Positions 51,166 to 59,129 of a stretch of 64,000 bases of DNA are shown here, piece by piece. Source of the DNA: Actinomadura mexicana (GTDB taxonomy: Bacteria > Actinomycetota > Actinomycetes > Streptosporangiales > Streptosporangiaceae); NCBI RefSeq assembly GCF_900188105.1, contig NZ_FZNP01000004.1, positions 124,001-188,000 of the forward strand, written 5' to 3'. A program made the position numbers and the translations under genes. The first letter of the stretch is position 1. Every line of letters starts with the position of its first letter. Below the pieces are notes generated by a model. That model searched no databases. It was not told the DNA's origin and was given only the letters and a program-made list of their open reading frames with translations.

Positions 51166-52223
51166 CCGCGGCGATGAGGGCGCACGAGCGCGCGACCGGG
51201 ACCGGCGCGAAAGTGCCGAATGGGGCCCCGTCCCCGGCGACCCGCCTGATGGGAACGATCCAGCGTCACCCGCTCCTGCTGACGGCCGTGGCGATCGTGC
51301 TGCTGCCGGCGGTGGTCGCCAACGACTACTACATCGACGTCGCCAGCCTCGCACTCACCTTCATGGTGCTGGGAACGGCCTTCAACCTCCTCTACGGCTA
51401 CGTGGGGCTGCTCTCCTTCGCGCAAGTCGCCTTCGTCGGCATCGGCGGCTACACCTGCAGCTGGCTCGTGACGCACACCGGTGTCTGGCAACCGATCGCC
51501 TTCCTGTCCGCGGGTGTGGTCACCGCGATGGTCGCAGCGGCGATCGGCGTCGTGACGGTGCGCCTGTCGGAGGGCGCGTTCGCCATCATCACGCTCAGCT
51601 TCTCGTTGCTCTGCGCACTGGTCGCGGCGGAATGGACGAGCGTGACCGGCGGCAGGCAGGGCATCTTCGGGCTGCCCGCCCCCGAGTTCTCGCTCGGTGC
51701 GGTCAACCTGGCGGCGGACACCCCTCGCCACTACTACTTCCTCCTCGCCGGATTCACCGTGTGCGCGCTCTGGGCCATGCACCGACTGGTCAAGTCGTCC
51801 GCGGGAACGGTGATGATCGCCATCCGCGACAACGAGCCGCTGACGAAGGCGCAGGGTTACGCGACGAACTCCTACAAGCTCGCCGTCTTCACTCTCTGCG
51901 CATTCGTGACCGGCCTCACCGGTGCGCTTCACGTTTTCCGCCTCACGGCGATCGACCCGTCCATCTTCGACTTCTACCTGATGCAGGTAATGCTCATCAT
52001 CGTCATCCTCGGTGGCGCGGGAACCTTCTGGCCGGTCGTCTGCAGTGCCGTGCTCTTCTCGGCCCTCCCCGAGATTCTCCGGATGGCCGATGAGGCCCGC
52101 CTGGTCATCTACGGCGTGATCCTGGTGGTCGGGCTCCTGTTCGCCCCGCAGGGCGCCGGCGGATTCCTTCGAACACGTGCGGTGAACAAACGCCTGCGCG
52201 GCATGAGAGTCGAGGGCCAATGA
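51162..52223 (+). CDS. Branched-chain amino acid-type ABC permease (LivM-like)
   Basis: A 353-residue permease with a polar N-terminus of about 35 residues. Typical LivM features are GLLSFAQVAFVGIGGYTCS, VVTVRLSEGAFAIITLSFSL, the ATPase-contact loop AIRDNEPLTKAQGYATNSYK, and the repeated segment QVMLIIVILGGAGTFWPVVC. GTG at 51162 overlaps the LivH-like stop. It overlaps the ATPase gene by four bases. Confidence 0.93.
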   Translation: MTAAMRAHERATGTGAKVPNGAPSPATRLMGTIQRHPLLLTAVAIVLLPAVVANDYYIDVASLALTFMVLGTAFNLLYGYVGLLSFAQVAFVGIGGYTCSWLVTHTGVWQPIAFLSAGVVTAMVAAAIGVVTVRLSEGAFAIITLSFSLLCALVAAEWTSVTGGRQGIFGLPAPEFSLGAVNLAADTPRHYYFLLAGFTVCALWAMHRLVKSSAGTVMIAIRDNEPLTKAQGYATNSYKLAVFTLCAFVTGLTGALHVFRLTAIDPSIFDFYLMQVMLIIVILGGAGTFWPVVCSAVLFSALPEILRMADEARLVIYGVILVVGLLFAPQGAGGFLRTRAVNKRLRGMRVEGQ

Positions 52224-52990
52224 TGAACGCTTCTCAGGAGAAGGAGCCCGCGGCGCTGAAGGTGACGGGCCTCGGAAAGTCCTTCATGGGCGTCGCCGCA
52301 CTGCAGGACGTCGACTTCTCCCTTACCAGGGGCAAGATCCTCGGCCTCATCGGCCCGAACGGGTCGGGCAAGTCGACGGCCCTGGACTGCATGACCGGAT
52401 TCGTCCGCCCGGACTCGGGCCAGATCACGCTGGACGGGCAGTCCGTCTTCGGTAAGGCGCCCCACACCATCGCCAGGTCCGGCCTGGCGCGGACCTTCCA
52501 GACCGTCCGGCTGTACGACGAACTCACGCTGGACGAGCATGTCGAACTCGCGCTTCACGGGCTGGCACGGTCGAGACGGTCCCGCCGCAGCCGTCGGCGG
52601 GAGGCCGACAGGGAAAGGGCGATGGCCTGGTTGACCCTGTTCGGTCTCGAACGCCTCCGGACCGCGCCGGCGGGGATCCTCTCCTACGGCCAGAAGAAAC
52701 TGCTCACGCTGGCCTCGATCTTGGGGGCACAGCCACGCATCGTGATGCTCGACGAGCCTCTGGCGGGCGTCAACCCGCGGGTGATCGACCTGATCCTCGA
52801 CGCCATCCTGCAGGCCAACAAGGACGGGCAGACCTTCCTCATCATCGAGCACAACGTCGAGTTCATCACCTCCTGCTGCTCCTCGGTCGTCGTACTGGAC
52901 GCGGGCAGGAAGCTCGCGGAGGGTCCTCCGTCGGTCATCTGGGAGGACCCCGCCGTGTACGAGGCATTCCTCGGCAGAAAGGCGTCCTGA
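52220..52990 (+). CDS. Branched-chain amino acid-type ABC ATPase (LivG-like)
   Basis: A 256-residue ATPase with Walker A GPNGSGKSTALDCMTG, the LivG-typical ARTFQTVRLYDELT, signature LSYGQKKLLTLASIL and Walker B IVMLDEPLAGVNP, then FLIIEHNVEFI. The signature reads LSYGQ rather than LSGGQ, a variant common in LivG. It lacks the usual start-region duplication: two ATGs (52220, 52223) are adjacent. It works with the LivF-like ATPase encoded one base after its stop. Confidence 0.93.
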   Translation: MMNASQEKEPAALKVTGLGKSFMGVAALQDVDFSLTRGKILGLIGPNGSGKSTALDCMTGFVRPDSGQITLDGQSVFGKAPHTIARSGLARTFQTVRLYDELTLDEHVELALHGLARSRRSRRSRRREADRERAMAWLTLFGLERLRTAPAGILSYGQKKLLTLASILGAQPRIVMLDEPLAGVNPRVIDLILDAILQANKDGQTFLIIEHNVEFITSCCSSVVVLDAGRKLAEGPPSVIWEDPAVYEAFLGRKAS

Positions 52991-52991
52991 C

Positions 52992-53759
52992 ATGAAGACC
53001 GACCCGAGCCTGCGCGTTTCCACCTTCTCAGCCGGATACCTGAACGACGTTCCTATCGTCACTGACCTGACTCATGGTTTCGCGGACAACAGCGTCACGA
53101 CCATCGTCGGTCCGAACGGGGCCGGAAAGTCGTCTCTTCTGAATGGCATCTACGGTCTGACGCGGTGGTCCACCGGCTCCGTCCGGATCGGTGACGTCGA
53201 GGTCCGCAGGATGCCGGCCTGGAAGCGCTTGAAGGCGGGCATCAGCCTGGTCCCCCAGGGACGCTGCAACTTTCCCCAGATGACCGTCCTTGAGAACCTC
53301 CGGCTCGGGGCCTACACGCTGCCGCGAAACGACCGCGAGACGGCCGTCGCGGCGGCGTTGGACGAGTTCTCCGCACTGGCCGCCTTCAGGGCACGTGCCG
53401 CCGGGAACCTCAGTGGGGGCCAGCAGCAGCTTCTGGAGATCGCCATGGCGATGGTGGTGCGTCCGAAGGCCCTGCTCATCGACGAGCCATCGCTCGGACT
53501 CTCCCCGAAGGCCCGCTGCCAGGTCTTCGACAGACTCCAGGAGATCGCCGCGAGCGGCGTCTCCGTCGTCATGGTCGAGCAGAACGTGGTCGAGGGACTG
53601 GCCGCGTCCGATGTCGCCGTCGTCATGACGGACGGCCGGATCCACCGGAACGGACCGGCCGGCGAAATCCTCAACGACCCCGAGATGAAGAACGTCTTCC
53701 TCGGCGGACGGCCCACCGCCGCCGGAACCGCCTCGCGATCTGGAGGAGACCCTCGATGA
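52992..53759 (+). CDS. Branched-chain amino acid-type ABC ATPase (LivF-like)
   Basis: A 255-residue ATPase: Walker A GPNGAGKSSLLNGIYGL, the LivF hallmark GISLVPQGRCNFPQMTVLENL, signature NLSGGQQQLLEIAMAM and Walker B ALLIDEPSLGLSP, ending in VVMVEQNVVEGLAASD. It completes the five-part importer. ATG at 52992 has no strong Shine-Dalgarno and probably depends on coupling to the LivG-like gene. It overlaps the deacylase gene by ATGA. Confidence 0.93.
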   Translation: MKTDPSLRVSTFSAGYLNDVPIVTDLTHGFADNSVTTIVGPNGAGKSSLLNGIYGLTRWSTGSVRIGDVEVRRMPAWKRLKAGISLVPQGRCNFPQMTVLENLRLGAYTLPRNDRETAVAAALDEFSALAAFRARAAGNLSGGQQQLLEIAMAMVVRPKALLIDEPSLGLSPKARCQVFDRLQEIAASGVSVVMVEQNVVEGLAASDVAVVMTDGRIHRNGPAGEILNDPEMKNVFLGGRPTAAGTASRSGGDPR

Positions 53760-54796
53760 AACCCACGGTGGCCGACCACCTCAGCCGCCTGGCCCCCGGA
53801 GACGTCGGCCGGGGGCTGATGGAAGCCGGCCGGCTGGCGAGCGGTAACGCGATCGGCGTCCCCTATCTGATCGCCCGCGGTACGGGAGACGGCCCGTGCC
53901 TGTGGGTCAATGCGGCGGTGCACGGCGACGAGTCCCAGGCCCCCATCGTGGCGACACAATTCTTCCATTCCATTTCGACCGGCCCGCTGTCCGGCGATGT
54001 CATCGTGACGCCCGTCGCCAATCCGCTCGCCCTCGACCACCGGCGCAAGCACTCGCCGTTCGACGGCACCGACCTCGATCAGAGCTTTCCCGGACAAGTC
54101 GACTTTCTCGGCACCCAGCGGCTCGCCCACCGGCTCTTCGCGGAACTGTCGCCGCTCGCCGACACCACGGTCAACATCCACACGATGGGCCCCTTCCTCG
54201 ACGCCTGCAACTACGCCGTCTACAAGAACCATCCGAAGGGCGGCGACGAGGGCGATCTGCTGGCCCTGCTCGCCCTGCTCGACGTGCGCGTGGCCTGCCG
54301 GATGGACGTTTCCGGCGGTGGCGAACTGCCCGGCCGGATCGAGGGCGCGCTGGACTACCAGATGAACGAGCTGGGCAAGCGGGCATTCATGCTGGAGGCG
54401 GGGGCGGGGGGCCGGCATGACCGCCCTGCCGTCGACAGGGCGGTGCGCGGCCTCGTCCGGCTCGCCGCGGAGACGGGCACGGTGGCGCGGACCGGGGCGC
54501 CGGCCGACCGTCCCGCCTCCATCTGCAGGGCCACCCGGCGGACCCATGTCACCTCGGCCGAGGGAGGCTTCTTCCGCGCCCTCGTCCGGCCGGGAGACGT
54601 GCTGCCCGCCGGGCGGCCGCTCGGCGAGATCCGCAGCGTGTACGGGGACGTGGTGGAGGCGGTCTCACTGCCTTCGCCGGTGCTCGTGATCGGTGTCCGG
54701 CGCGATCCCGTCGTGCACTCCGGTGACCGCGTGGGGTTCGTCGCCACCGAATGGGCCGACGTCGACCTGACCGCGGCACTCCGGGAGGCATCATGA
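53756..54796 (+). CDS. Succinylglutamate desuccinylase/aspartoacylase-family deacylase
   Basis: A 346-residue zinc carboxypeptidase-fold protein. Zinc ligands are His56 and Glu59 (AAVHGDES) and His142 (NIHTMG); the catalytic Glu lies in FMLEAGAGG. The C-terminal beta domain of the AspA/AstE family follows (GGFFRALVRPGDVLPAGRPL). Relatives cleave N-acyl groups from amino acids; aspartoacylase III removes the acetyl of mercapturic acids (N-acetyl-S-substituted cysteines). Placed directly after an importer and before a C-S lyase gene, deacylation of an imported N-acyl amino acid is the natural reading, but substrate is inference. Confidence 0.88.
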   Translation: MKPTVADHLSRLAPGDVGRGLMEAGRLASGNAIGVPYLIARGTGDGPCLWVNAAVHGDESQAPIVATQFFHSISTGPLSGDVIVTPVANPLALDHRRKHSPFDGTDLDQSFPGQVDFLGTQRLAHRLFAELSPLADTTVNIHTMGPFLDACNYAVYKNHPKGGDEGDLLALLALLDVRVACRMDVSGGGELPGRIEGALDYQMNELGKRAFMLEAGAGGRHDRPAVDRAVRGLVRLAAETGTVARTGAPADRPASICRATRRTHVTSAEGGFFRALVRPGDVLPAGRPLGEIRSVYGDVVEAVSLPSPVLVIGVRRDPVVHSGDRVGFVATEWADVDLTAALREAS

Positions 54797-55404
54797 CCCG
54801 GCAGGTCACGACGATCGGCGGCGGCGAGGTCGGGACCTTCCGGGTCGCGTCCGGCCGGACCATCGAGGTGATCAACACGCTCGGCGGCCAGGTCGTCGAC
54901 GCGTGGTTCTGCGCGGCCGACGACCCGGCCGGGTTCGCGTCCATGAGCCACTCGCGGGCGTCCTTGCGGACGATCCGGCCGACGGTGGGATGCGCCTTCG
55001 TCACCAGGCGCCGCGAGCCCCTGATGACCCTGGTCGCCGATTCGTCACCCGGCATCCACGACATGACGATGCCGCCCTGCGACGAGTGGCGCTACCGGCA
55101 GCTCGGCGCACCGGGGCACGGCAACTGCGCCGACAATCTGCGGTCCGCGCTGCGGGCGGCGGGGCACGGGGCCATGGACGTGCTGCCCGACCCGCTGAAC
55201 CTGTTCCAGAACTCGCCGTACGACGCCGAAGGCCGTCTCACCTTCCTGGAATCGCCCGCCCCCGCCGGTTCGTCCGTCAGTCTGCGGGCCGAACGGGACC
55301 TCGTCGTGTACCTGTCCGTGTGCCCCATGGACATCATGCCGATCAACGGTGGCGTCCCACGTTCGATCGGCGTCGCCGTCCTCGATCCGGACGAGGCGAG
55401 GTAG
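54793..55404 (+). CDS. DUF1989 (urea carboxylase-associated family) protein
   Basis: A 203-residue protein. Family motifs are FRVASGRTIEVINTLGGQVVD, MSHSRASLR, LMTLVADSSPGIHDM, CDEWRY, the conserved NCADNLRSAL block, the PDPLNLFQN motif, and LSVCPMDIMPINGG near the end. Cysteines in MPPCDEW, NCADN and VCPMD are family metal-site candidates. Members pair with urea carboxylase, and some are carboxyguanidine deiminases. A lone copy in this setting, without urea carboxylase genes, hints at deimination or hydrolysis of a related C-N group. It overlaps the deacylase gene by ATGA. Confidence 0.88.
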   Translation: MTRQVTTIGGGEVGTFRVASGRTIEVINTLGGQVVDAWFCAADDPAGFASMSHSRASLRTIRPTVGCAFVTRRREPLMTLVADSSPGIHDMTMPPCDEWRYRQLGAPGHGNCADNLRSALRAAGHGAMDVLPDPLNLFQNSPYDAEGRLTFLESPAPAGSSVSLRAERDLVVYLSVCPMDIMPINGGVPRSIGVAVLDPDEAR

Positions 55405-56781
55405 ATGTCCGCGTCGCTTTCCGAGTTCACCCTGGAGGAGACACGGGCCGCCCTTCTCCGGCGGGACGTGTCTCCGACGGAGGTCGCCGCCGGCTACCTG
55501 GCCGCGATCGGCCGCTGGGAGCCGGCCGGCGCGTTCGTGACGGTCAGCGAGGAGCGCCTCCGCGCGGACGCCCGACGCGCGGAGAACGACCTGCTGGGCG
55601 GGACGGCCGGCCCGCTGACCGGCATCGGTGTGAGCGTCAAGGACAACATCGACGTCGCGGGGCTGCCGACCACGGCCGGTTCCGCGTGGTTCAGCGAGCG
55701 GGTCGTGGCCGACGCCGAGTCCTGGCGGCGGCTGGCGGTGGCCGGAGCGGTGCACGTCGGCAAGACCAACATGCACGAGTTCGCGTACGGTGCGAGCAAC
55801 GTCAACCACAAGGCGCGCGCAGCGCTCAACCCCTGGGACCTGCGACGGGCGAGCGGCGGATCGAGCGGTGGCAGCGCCGTTTCGGTGGCCATCGGGGCGT
55901 GCGGGGCTTCGCTCGGGACGGACACCGGGGGGTCGGTGCGCATCCCCGCCGCTCTGACGGGCGTGACCGGCTTCAAGCCCAGCCAGGGTCTGGTCCCGAC
56001 GGCGAAGGTGTTCCCGCTCAGCCCGTCCTGCGACACCGTCGGCGTGTTCAGCCGCACGGCGGCCGGCTGCGCCCACGTCATGCGGAGTCTGCTCGCCGAG
56101 AGCGCGGGCGGGGGCGGGGACATCCGCCGGGACTCTTCGCTCCGGGGGCTTCGTCTCGGGCTCGTCCGGGCGCATCTCGCGGCGGCCTCCCCGGCGGTGC
56201 GCGAGGTGATCACTTCCGCGCTCGGCGTCCTCGAAGGGCTCGGTGCCGCCGTCGACTGGGTCGATCTGCGCCACGAGGAGGAGGCCCGCGCGGTCACGAG
56301 CACCGTCGTGGCGTTCGAGGCGGCGCAGGTGCACCGGCGCTGGCTCCGTGACCGCCCCGGGGACTACGAGGACGACGTCAGGGCGCGACTCGAAAAGGGC
56401 CTCGCGGTGCCGGCCTCCCACTACCGGGCGGCCAAGCGGGAAAGGCGGCGGCTCACCGCGGAGTTGCTCGCCGGACAAGCCTCCTTCGACGCCGTCATCG
56501 GCCCGACGGTCCCCGTCACCGCCCCGAAGGTCACCGACTGCGGCACCGAGCGGGCACCGGCGGTGCAGGCCGTGCTGCTCGCCAACACCTACTGCTTCAA
56601 CGTCACCGGCCAGCCGGCGATCTCCATCCCGGGTGGGACGGCGTCCGACGGCCTCCCGGCGGGGCTCCAGATCGCGGCCGGGCCCGGGAAGGACCGGGAC
56701 GTCCTCGCCATCGCCATGGCCGTGCAGGACGCGACCGACTGGCATGACCGCCGGCCTCCGCCGAAGGAGCCCGTCCCATGA
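55405..56781 (+). CDS. Amidase (amidase-signature family)
   Basis: A 458-residue amidase with the Ser-cisSer-Lys triad: Lys79 in GVSVKDNIDV, Ser153 in ASGGSSGGSAVS, and nucleophile Ser177 in GTDTGGSVRIPAAL. The length and lack of extra domains fit amide or carbamoyl hydrolases, including allophanate hydrolase-like enzymes. It starts directly after the DUF1989 stop; allophanate-type partners of DUF1989 proteins are known, so the two may form a step pair. It overlaps the molybdenum enzyme gene by ATGA. It might release ammonia or an amine from the imported compound. Confidence 0.92.
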   Translation: MSASLSEFTLEETRAALLRRDVSPTEVAAGYLAAIGRWEPAGAFVTVSEERLRADARRAENDLLGGTAGPLTGIGVSVKDNIDVAGLPTTAGSAWFSERVVADAESWRRLAVAGAVHVGKTNMHEFAYGASNVNHKARAALNPWDLRRASGGSSGGSAVSVAIGACGASLGTDTGGSVRIPAALTGVTGFKPSQGLVPTAKVFPLSPSCDTVGVFSRTAAGCAHVMRSLLAESAGGGGDIRRDSSLRGLRLGLVRAHLAAASPAVREVITSALGVLEGLGAAVDWVDLRHEEEARAVTSTVVAFEAAQVHRRWLRDRPGDYEDDVRARLEKGLAVPASHYRAAKRERRRLTAELLAGQASFDAVIGPTVPVTAPKVTDCGTERAPAVQAVLLANTYCFNVTGQPAISIPGGTASDGLPAGLQIAAGPGKDRDVLAIAMAVQDATDWHDRRPPPKEPVP

Positions 56782-59129
56782 GCACGGGCAGACCGACCAG
56801 CTCCCACTGGGGTCCCCTCCGCGCCCGGGTAGAGGACGGGCAACTCTCCATCGTCCCTCACGAAATCGATTCGTGCCCTTCCTCCCTGCTGCGCAACATG
56901 GGCCCGGCCAACGGGCATGCCGCGAGGATCCACCACCCGATGGTGCGACGCGGATGGCTGGAGAACGGGTCCGGTCCCAGCCAGGCGCGCGGGCGCGACG
57001 AGTTCGTCCGCGTGGAGTGGCCCGAACTCGTCGCGCTTCTGGCGGCCGAACTGGACCGCGTCATCGACCTGCACGGCAACGCGGCGATCTTCGGCGGCTC
57101 CTACGGGTGGGGCAGCGCGGGCCGGTTCCATCATCCGCAGAGCCAGGTGCACCGGTTCCTCAACACCGTCGGCGGCTACGCGCGCTCGGTGAACACCTAC
57201 AGCACGGGCGCGTCCAGCGTGATCCTTCCCCATGTGCTCGGTGCCGGCGTGGACGCGGTCCACGGCCTGACCGGCTGGTCGGTGCTCGCCGAGCACACCA
57301 CCTTGATCGTCGCCTTCGGGGGGCTTCCGGCCAGGAACATGGCGGTGGCTCCCGGGGGGATCACCCGGCACCGCGGGGCGGCCGCGTTGCGTCAGATCAT
57401 CGGCGACGGCACCGCCGTGGTGGCCGTGACCCCGTCGCGGGCCGACTGCCCGGACGGGCCCGACGTCCGATGGTGCCCCATCGATCCCGGGACCGACGTC
57501 GCGATGATGCTCGCCCTCGCCTGGGTCCTGATCACGGGACACCTGCACGACACCGAGTTTCTCCGCACGCGATGCGCCGGCTATGACCGGCTGGAGGCGT
57601 ACGTCCTCGGGCTGGAGGACGGTGTCCCGAAAACTCCCGAATGGGCGGAGGTGATCACCGGTGTCGCGGCCGCCGAGATCTACACGCTCGCCGCGCGGAT
57701 GGCGGCGAACCGGACCTTCGTCTCGGTCACCTGGTCACTGCAGCGCGCCCAGCACGGGGAACAGCCCCCGTGGGCGGCCGTCGCGCTGGCCGCCGTCCTC
57801 GGCCAGATCGGCATGCCGGGCGGCGGATTCGGGCACGGCTACGGATCCATGGGCGACGTGGGGCTTCCCCAGCGGCGAAACCCTCTCCCCACGCTTCCGC
57901 AGGGCCGCAATCCCGTCGGAGCGTTCATTCCCGTCGCCAGAATCGCCGACATGCTCCTCAATCCGGGAGCCCATTTCGAATACAACGGAGGCGTCCACCG
58001 CTATCCGGACGCACGGCTCGTCTACTGGTGCGGAGGGAATCCGTTCCATCACCACCAGCACATCGGGCGACTGCGCAGGGCGTTGGCGATGCCGGACACG
58101 GTCGTCGTTCACGAACCGTTCTGGACCGCGACGGCCAGGCACGCTGACATCGTCGTCCCCAGTGCGACCTCCCTCGAACGGTCGGACATCGGCGCCTCGC
58201 GCAACGATCCCTGCCTGCACGCCATGCATCAGACCTGCGACCCGCCCGGCGACGCGAGAACGGACTACGAGACCTTCAGTGAACTGGCGGCCGCGATGGG
58301 GGTCCGGTCCGCATTCACCGAAGACGCCTCGGAACGCGACTGGCTGCGCCGGATCTACGAACGCTGGCGGCGCCAGCTCGCCGGTCAGGGAGCGGCCCCG
58401 CCGCCTTTCGAGGAATTCTGGAACGCCGGTCACACCGAACTGCCGGAGCTTCCGGACGACGAAGTCATGCTGCGCGACTTCGCGCGTGACCCGGAGACCT
58501 ACCGGCTGAGTACGCCCAGCGGACGCATCGAGCTCTTCTCCGAAACGATCCAATCGTTCGGCTACGACGACTGCCCGGGCCACCCGACCTGGCTGCCGCC
58601 GGACGCAGGACCGAGCGCGAAGTATCCGCTCACCCTGCTGGCGTCCCAGCCCGCGAACCGGCTGCACAGCCAAATGGACATGGGCCCCGCCAGCCAGGAA
58701 GGCAAGGTCAACGGGCGGGAGCCCATGCTGATGCACCCGGAAGACGCGGCGAGCCGGGAGATCGCGCCCGGCAGCATTGTCGTCATCAGCAGCGCCCAAG
58801 GAAGCTGCCTGGCGGGCGCCGTGCTCACAGACGACATCAAGAAGGGATGCGTCCAGCTCTCCACCGGCGCGTGGTACGCCCCACTGGATCCCTCTGACGT
58901 CGACTCGCCCTGCGGTCACGGCAACGTCAACACCCTGACCGTCGACCGCGGCACCTCGCGACTCGCCCAGGGATGCACGGGCCAGCTGGTGAGCGTTGAC
59001 GTGCGCCGACATCAGGGCCCCGCCCCGGCCGTGTCGGCTCACGCGCCGCCGCGAGACGCCGTCCCGAACCCCCCGGCCCGGCCCTGCGACGGCCGTCCTC
59101 GTTCTGTGGAAGACAGGAGCACGAAATGA
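56778..59129 (+). CDS. Molybdopterin oxidoreductase, BisC/TorA-type S-oxide or N-oxide reductase
   Basis: A 783-residue molybdenum enzyme of the DMSO reductase family. It begins RNMGPANGHAARIHHPMVRRGWL and contains GWGSAGRFHHPQSQVHRFLNTVGGY and NTYSTGASSVILPHVLG, where Ser142 matches the molybdenum-ligating serine of DMSO, TMAO and biotin sulfoxide reductases. LPHV, WCGGNPFHHHQ and RLHSQMD are further family blocks. It has no N-terminal iron-sulfur cysteines and no twin-arginine signal, so it is cytoplasmic like BisC. Reduction of an S-oxide such as a cysteine sulfoxide or methionine sulfoxide fits the neighbouring C-S lyase. Its stop overlaps the rhodanese gene by ATGA. Electron donor unknown. 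Confidence 0.9.
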   Translation: MSTGRPTSSHWGPLRARVEDGQLSIVPHEIDSCPSSLLRNMGPANGHAARIHHPMVRRGWLENGSGPSQARGRDEFVRVEWPELVALLAAELDRVIDLHGNAAIFGGSYGWGSAGRFHHPQSQVHRFLNTVGGYARSVNTYSTGASSVILPHVLGAGVDAVHGLTGWSVLAEHTTLIVAFGGLPARNMAVAPGGITRHRGAAALRQIIGDGTAVVAVTPSRADCPDGPDVRWCPIDPGTDVAMMLALAWVLITGHLHDTEFLRTRCAGYDRLEAYVLGLEDGVPKTPEWAEVITGVAAAEIYTLAARMAANRTFVSVTWSLQRAQHGEQPPWAAVALAAVLGQIGMPGGGFGHGYGSMGDVGLPQRRNPLPTLPQGRNPVGAFIPVARIADMLLNPGAHFEYNGGVHRYPDARLVYWCGGNPFHHHQHIGRLRRALAMPDTVVVHEPFWTATARHADIVVPSATSLERSDIGASRNDPCLHAMHQTCDPPGDARTDYETFSELAAAMGVRSAFTEDASERDWLRRIYERWRRQLAGQGAAPPPFEEFWNAGHTELPELPDDEVMLRDFARDPETYRLSTPSGRIELFSETIQSFGYDDCPGHPTWLPPDAGPSAKYPLTLLASQPANRLHSQMDMGPASQEGKVNGREPMLMHPEDAASREIAPGSIVVISSAQGSCLAGAVLTDDIKKGCVQLSTGAWYAPLDPSDVDSPCGHGNVNTLTVDRGTSRLAQGCTGQLVSVDVRRHQGPAPAVSAHAPPRDAVPNPPARPCDGRPRSVEDRSTK

